DNA from: Giesbergeria sp.
GTDB lineage: Bacteria; Pseudomonadota; Gammaproteobacteria; Burkholderiales; Burkholderiaceae_C
Length of the DNA: 7,464 nucleotides
Direction: 5' to 3'
Assembly (NCBI GenBank): GCA_017998735.1
Contig: JAGOCN010000075.1
Span: forward strand, 1-7,464
Positions 4,701 through 7,464 of the stretch are shown piece by piece. The translations under genes and the position numbers were made by a program. Below the pieces are notes generated by a model. The model saw only the letters and a list, made by a program, of their open reading frames with translations. It made no database searches and had not been told where the DNA came from. Within the stretch, counting starts at the first letter, position 1. Each line of letters starts with the position of its first letter.

Positions 4701-5656
4701 CCCTTTACGACAGCACCCGCCCCTACCCGCGCGACCTGGCCGGCTACGGCCGCAACCCGCCCCATGCCCGGTGGCCCGGCCAGGCCCGCGTGGCCGTGCA
4801 GTTCGTGCTGAACTACGAGGAAGGGGGCGAAAACAGCGTGCTGCACGGCGACCCGGCTTCCGAGCAGTTCCTGTCCGAAATGTTCAATCCGGCCGCCTAC
4901 CCCGAGCGCCACATGAGCATGGAAGGCATCTACGAATACGGCGCGCGCGCCGGCGTCTGGCGCCTGCTGCGCGAATTTGAAAAGCGCGGCCTGCCGCTGA
5001 CCGTGTTCGGCGTGGCCACCGCGCTGCAGCGCGCGCCCGATGTGGCCCGCGCCTTTGTCGAACTGGGCCACGAAATCGCTTGCCACGGCCTGAAGTGGAT
5101 CCACTACCAGGGCGTGCCCGAAGACGTGGAGCGCGCCCACATGCAGCAGGCGCTTGGCATCTTTGATGACCTGTTTGGCAGCGGTACCGACCACGGCCTG
5201 GGCTGGTACACCGGCCGCGACAGCCCCCACACCCACCGCCTGGTGGCCGACCAGGGCACGCTGGAATACGACAGCGACTACTACGGCGACGACCTGCCGT
5301 TCTGGATGCAGGTGCAGAAAACCGACGGCAGCACTGCAAAACAGCTCATCGTGCCGTACACACTTGACTGCAATGACATGCGTTTCGCGCTGCCCCAAGG
5401 CTTCTCGCACGCCGACCCGTTTTTTCAGTACCTCAAGGACACCTTTGACGTGCTGTACGCCGAAGGCGACCCGGACGGCGACAACGCCCCGAAGATGATG
5501 AGCATCGGCATGCACTGCCGGCTGCTGGGCCGGCCCGGCCGCATCACTGCGCTGCAGCGCTTTCTGGACCATGTCCAGAGCCACGACAAGGTCTGGGTCT
5601 GCCGCCGCATCGACCTCGCGCGCCACTGGGCGCAAACCCACCCCTGCAAGGATTGA
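4697..5656 (+). CDS. puuE: Allantoinase PuuE (polysaccharide deacetylase-like, cytoplasmic)
   Basis: The 319-residue protein opens the hydantoin ring of allantoin to give allantoate. It belongs to the PuuE group, which uses the NodB/polysaccharide deacetylase barrel and is unrelated to the amidohydrolase-type AllB. Signatures are YPRDLAGYGRNPP near the start, VQFVLNYEEGGENSVLHGD (34-52), GHEIACHGLKWIHY (124-137) with closely spaced histidines in the metal-site region, GWYTGRDSP (169-177), YDSDYYGDDLPFW (191-203) and GMHCRLLGRPGR (271-282). The length is normal and no signal peptide is present. The ATG at 4697 overlaps the regulator's stop as ATGA and has no strong Shine-Dalgarno, which suggests translational coupling. 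Six bases separate it from the next gene. It acts between the two activities of the fused downstream protein. Confidence 0.94.
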   Translation: MTLYDSTRPYPRDLAGYGRNPPHARWPGQARVAVQFVLNYEEGGENSVLHGDPASEQFLSEMFNPAAYPERHMSMEGIYEYGARAGVWRLLREFEKRGLPLTVFGVATALQRAPDVARAFVELGHEIACHGLKWIHYQGVPEDVERAHMQQALGIFDDLFGSGTDHGLGWYTGRDSPHTHRLVADQGTLEYDSDYYGDDLPFWMQVQKTDGSTAKQLIVPYTLDCNDMRFALPQGFSHADPFFQYLKDTFDVLYAEGDPDGDNAPKMMSIGMHCRLLGRPGRITALQRFLDHVQSHDKVWVCRRIDLARHWAQTHPCKD

Positions 5657-5662
5657 ACCGCC

Positions 5663-7438
5663 ATGTCCCTCACCCTGGAACAACTCAACGCCGCCGACAC
5701 GGCCACCGCCACGCAAATGCTCGACGGCCTGTACGAGCATTCCCCCTGGATTGCCGAGGCGGCGCTGGCACACCGCCCCTTCAAGTCGCTGGCGCACATC
5801 AAGCACGCCATGGCCAAGGTGCTGGCAGAAGCCCCCGAGCAGGCCCAGCGCGACCTGGTGCTGGCCCACCCGGAGCTCGCCGGCAAGGCGATGGTGACCA
5901 ACACGCTCACCGCCGAATCGACCAACGAGCAGAACAAGGCCGGCCTGACACAGTGCACGCCGGAAGAATTTGCCAAGATCCAGCAGCTCAACCAGGATTA
6001 CAACGCGCGCTTTGGCTTTCCATTCATCCTGGCGGTGCGCGGCCCGCGTGGCCTGGGCCTGCCCAAGCAGGAAATCATCGAAACCTTTGAGCGGCGGGTG
6101 CACAACCCCATCGACTTCGAGCTGGCCGAAGCGCTGCGCAACATCCACCGCATTGCCGAAATCCGCCTGAACGACAAGTTCGGCTACGAACCCACCCTGG
6201 GCAACGACGTCTGGGACTGGCAGGAACAGCTAGCGCAGCACACCGACGAGGGCTATGCAGAAAAAGGCCAGCTCACCGTCACCTACCTGACCGATGCCCA
6301 CCGCGCTTGCGCCAAGAACATCAGCGACTGGATGCTGGAATGCGGCTTTGACGAAGCGGGTGTCGATGCAGTGGGCAACGTCGTGGGCCGCTACCACGGC
6401 GCCACGCCCGATGCAAAGACGCTGCTCACCGGTTCGCATTTCGACACCGTGCGCAACGGCGGCAAGTACGACGGCCGCCTGGGCATCTTCGTGCCCATGG
6501 CCTGCGTGCGCGAACTGCACCGCCAGGGCAAGCGCCTGCCGTTTGCCATCGAGGTGGTGGGTTTTGCCGAAGAGGAAGGCCAGCGCTACAAAGCCACCTT
6601 CCTCGGCTCGGGCGCGCTGATCGGCGACTTCAACTACGAGTGGCTGGAGCAAAAGGACGCCAACGGCATCACCATGCGCCAAGCCATGGAGCATGCCGGC
6701 CTGTGCGTGGACGACATTGCCAAGCTGCAGCGCGACCCGGCCCAGTACCTCGGCTTCATTGAAGTGCACATCGAGCAGGGCCCGGTGCTGAACGAGGTGG
6801 ACATTCCGCTGGGCGTGGTCACCTCCATCAACGGCAGCAAGCGCTTTGTCTGCGAAATGATCGGCATGGCCAGCCACGCCGGCACCACCCCCATGAACCG
6901 CCGCCGCGACGCTGCTGCAGGCGTGGCCGAGCTGTCCATGTACGTGGAAAAGCGCTCGCTGCAGGACGGCGACTCGGTGGCCACCATCGGCCAGCTCAAC
7001 GTGCCCAACGGCTCGGTCAACGTGGTGCCGGGCCGCTGCCAGTTCTCGCTTGACATGCGCGCCCCCACCAACGCGCAGCGCGACGCCATGGCGGACGACA
7101 TCCTGGCCGAGTTCGAAGCCATTGCAAAACGCCGCGGCCTGCGCTTCACGGTTGAAAAGACCATGGAAGCAGCCGCCGCCCCCAGCGCGCCCGAATGGCA
7201 GAAACGCTGGGAAAACGCGGTCGAAGACCTGGGCGTGCCGTTGTTCCACCTGCCCAGCGGCGCCGGCCACGACGCCATGAAACTGCACGAAGTCATGCCC
7301 CAGGCGATGCTGTTCACGCGCGGCATCAACAGCGGCATCAGCCACAACCCTCTTGAGAGCAGCACCAACGACGACATGCAACTGTCGGTCGATGCCTTCT
7401 CGCATGTACTCAACCAGCTCGCCACGGAGAACCCATGA
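5663..7438 (+). CDS. Bifunctional OHCU decarboxylase / allantoate amidohydrolase fusion
   Basis: The 591-residue protein joins two enzymes. Residues 1 to about 172 are an OHCU decarboxylase (UraD): AHRPFKSLAHIKHAM, the catalytic motif AHPELAGK with His69, STNEQNKAGL with Glu89, FGFPFILAVRG (117-127) and IHRIAEIRLNDKF (161-173). It converts OHCU to S-allantoin. Residues from about 180 to 590 are an M20-type allantoate amidohydrolase (AllC): GSHFDTVRNGGKYDG with metal ligands His259 and Asp270, FAEEEGQRY with Glu304/305, IEVHIEQGP with His369, MASHAGTTPM (402-411) and SGISHNPLE with His561. It releases ammonia and CO2 from allantoate. Both halves appear complete, with no frameshift and only a short linker. 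AAGGA lies at 5648-5652, inside the end of puuE, 10 bases before the ATG. The stop overlaps the next start as ATGA. This fusion is, as I recall, known in Burkholderiales. Confidence 0.93.
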   Translation: MSLTLEQLNAADTATATQMLDGLYEHSPWIAEAALAHRPFKSLAHIKHAMAKVLAEAPEQAQRDLVLAHPELAGKAMVTNTLTAESTNEQNKAGLTQCTPEEFAKIQQLNQDYNARFGFPFILAVRGPRGLGLPKQEIIETFERRVHNPIDFELAEALRNIHRIAEIRLNDKFGYEPTLGNDVWDWQEQLAQHTDEGYAEKGQLTVTYLTDAHRACAKNISDWMLECGFDEAGVDAVGNVVGRYHGATPDAKTLLTGSHFDTVRNGGKYDGRLGIFVPMACVRELHRQGKRLPFAIEVVGFAEEEGQRYKATFLGSGALIGDFNYEWLEQKDANGITMRQAMEHAGLCVDDIAKLQRDPAQYLGFIEVHIEQGPVLNEVDIPLGVVTSINGSKRFVCEMIGMASHAGTTPMNRRRDAAAGVAELSMYVEKRSLQDGDSVATIGQLNVPNGSVNVVPGRCQFSLDMRAPTNAQRDAMADDILAEFEAIAKRRGLRFTVEKTMEAAAAPSAPEWQKRWENAVEDLGVPLFHLPSGAGHDAMKLHEVMPQAMLFTRGINSGISHNPLESSTNDDMQLSVDAFSHVLNQLATENP

Positions 7439-7464
7439 ACGCCCCCCAGCAAGATGCAAACGCC
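7435..7464 (+). CDS. Start of the next operon gene, product unknown (possibly ureidoglycolate lyase)
   Basis: Only ten codons (MNAPQQDANA) are in the window. A start here is supported by GGAG five bases upstream and the ATGA overlap with the stop of the preceding gene, the same arrangement as between the regulator and puuE. The visible residues carry no domain information. The pathway still needs ureidoglycine/ureidoglycolate processing, so a ureidoglycolate lyase or similar enzyme is a sensible guess from context only. Confidence 0.55.
   Translation, partial: MNAPQQDANA

Noticed and set aside
4409..6148. Long minus-strand open frame opposite puuE and the fusion gene.
   Set aside because: It mirrors well-identified genes; the translation is Val/His/Gly-rich with no known motif.
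5663..7438. Two separate genes for UraD and AllC.
   Set aside because: The frame is continuous, with no stop, no internal ribosome-binding site and no start codon at the junction near residues 172-182.
6230..7459. Long minus-strand open frame opposite the AllC half of the fusion.
   Set aside because: It is a mirror frame of a conserved metalloenzyme with intact catalytic motifs; no start signal or family resemblance.

Overview
The window looks like a chromosomal stretch of a high-GC betaproteobacterium, most likely order Burkholderiales and family Comamonadaceae. This rests on the uniformly GC-rich coding, the type of purine cluster, and a short repeat near 3451-3510 that resembles an element I remember from that family. 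The assignment comes from recalled protein similarity, not from a database search.

Region 1 (1-1220) is one end of an RND multidrug efflux locus. The 5' end of a periplasmic adaptor lipoprotein gene (minus strand, cut by the window edge) is divergent from its AcrR-type TetR repressor (plus strand). Between them lies a 28-bp near-palindrome that closely resembles the AcrR operator of Escherichia coli. Two -10-like boxes, one per strand, overlap its two edges.

Region 2 (1220-7464) is a urate-to-ureide catabolic cluster. In pathway order: puuD (minus strand, 1220-2437), a membrane cytochrome c-linked urate oxidase, makes 5-hydroxyisourate. uraH (minus, 3575-3925) hydrolyses this to OHCU. The N-terminal half of a fusion gene (plus, 5663-7438) decarboxylates OHCU to allantoin. 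puuE (plus, 4697-5656) opens allantoin to allantoate. The C-terminal half of the fusion removes ammonia and CO2 from allantoate. A further gene begins at 7435 and leaves the window. A GntR/FCD regulator (4017-4700) heads this plus-strand operon. It is divergent from uraH across a perfect 18-bp palindrome, its likely operator. A degenerate copy of the core lies upstream of puuD, so one regulator may control all three units.

Between puuD and uraH is a 379-bp gene-free stretch. It holds a puuD leader hairpin, the degenerate operator and a 13-unit pentanucleotide tandem repeat. It is followed by an unassigned gene (2817-3371) whose C-terminal part resembles a TonB/TolA C-terminal domain. acrR and puuD converge, and each gene's end overlaps the likely terminator of the other. 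I saw no tRNA, rRNA, transposase, CRISPR array or phage gene.
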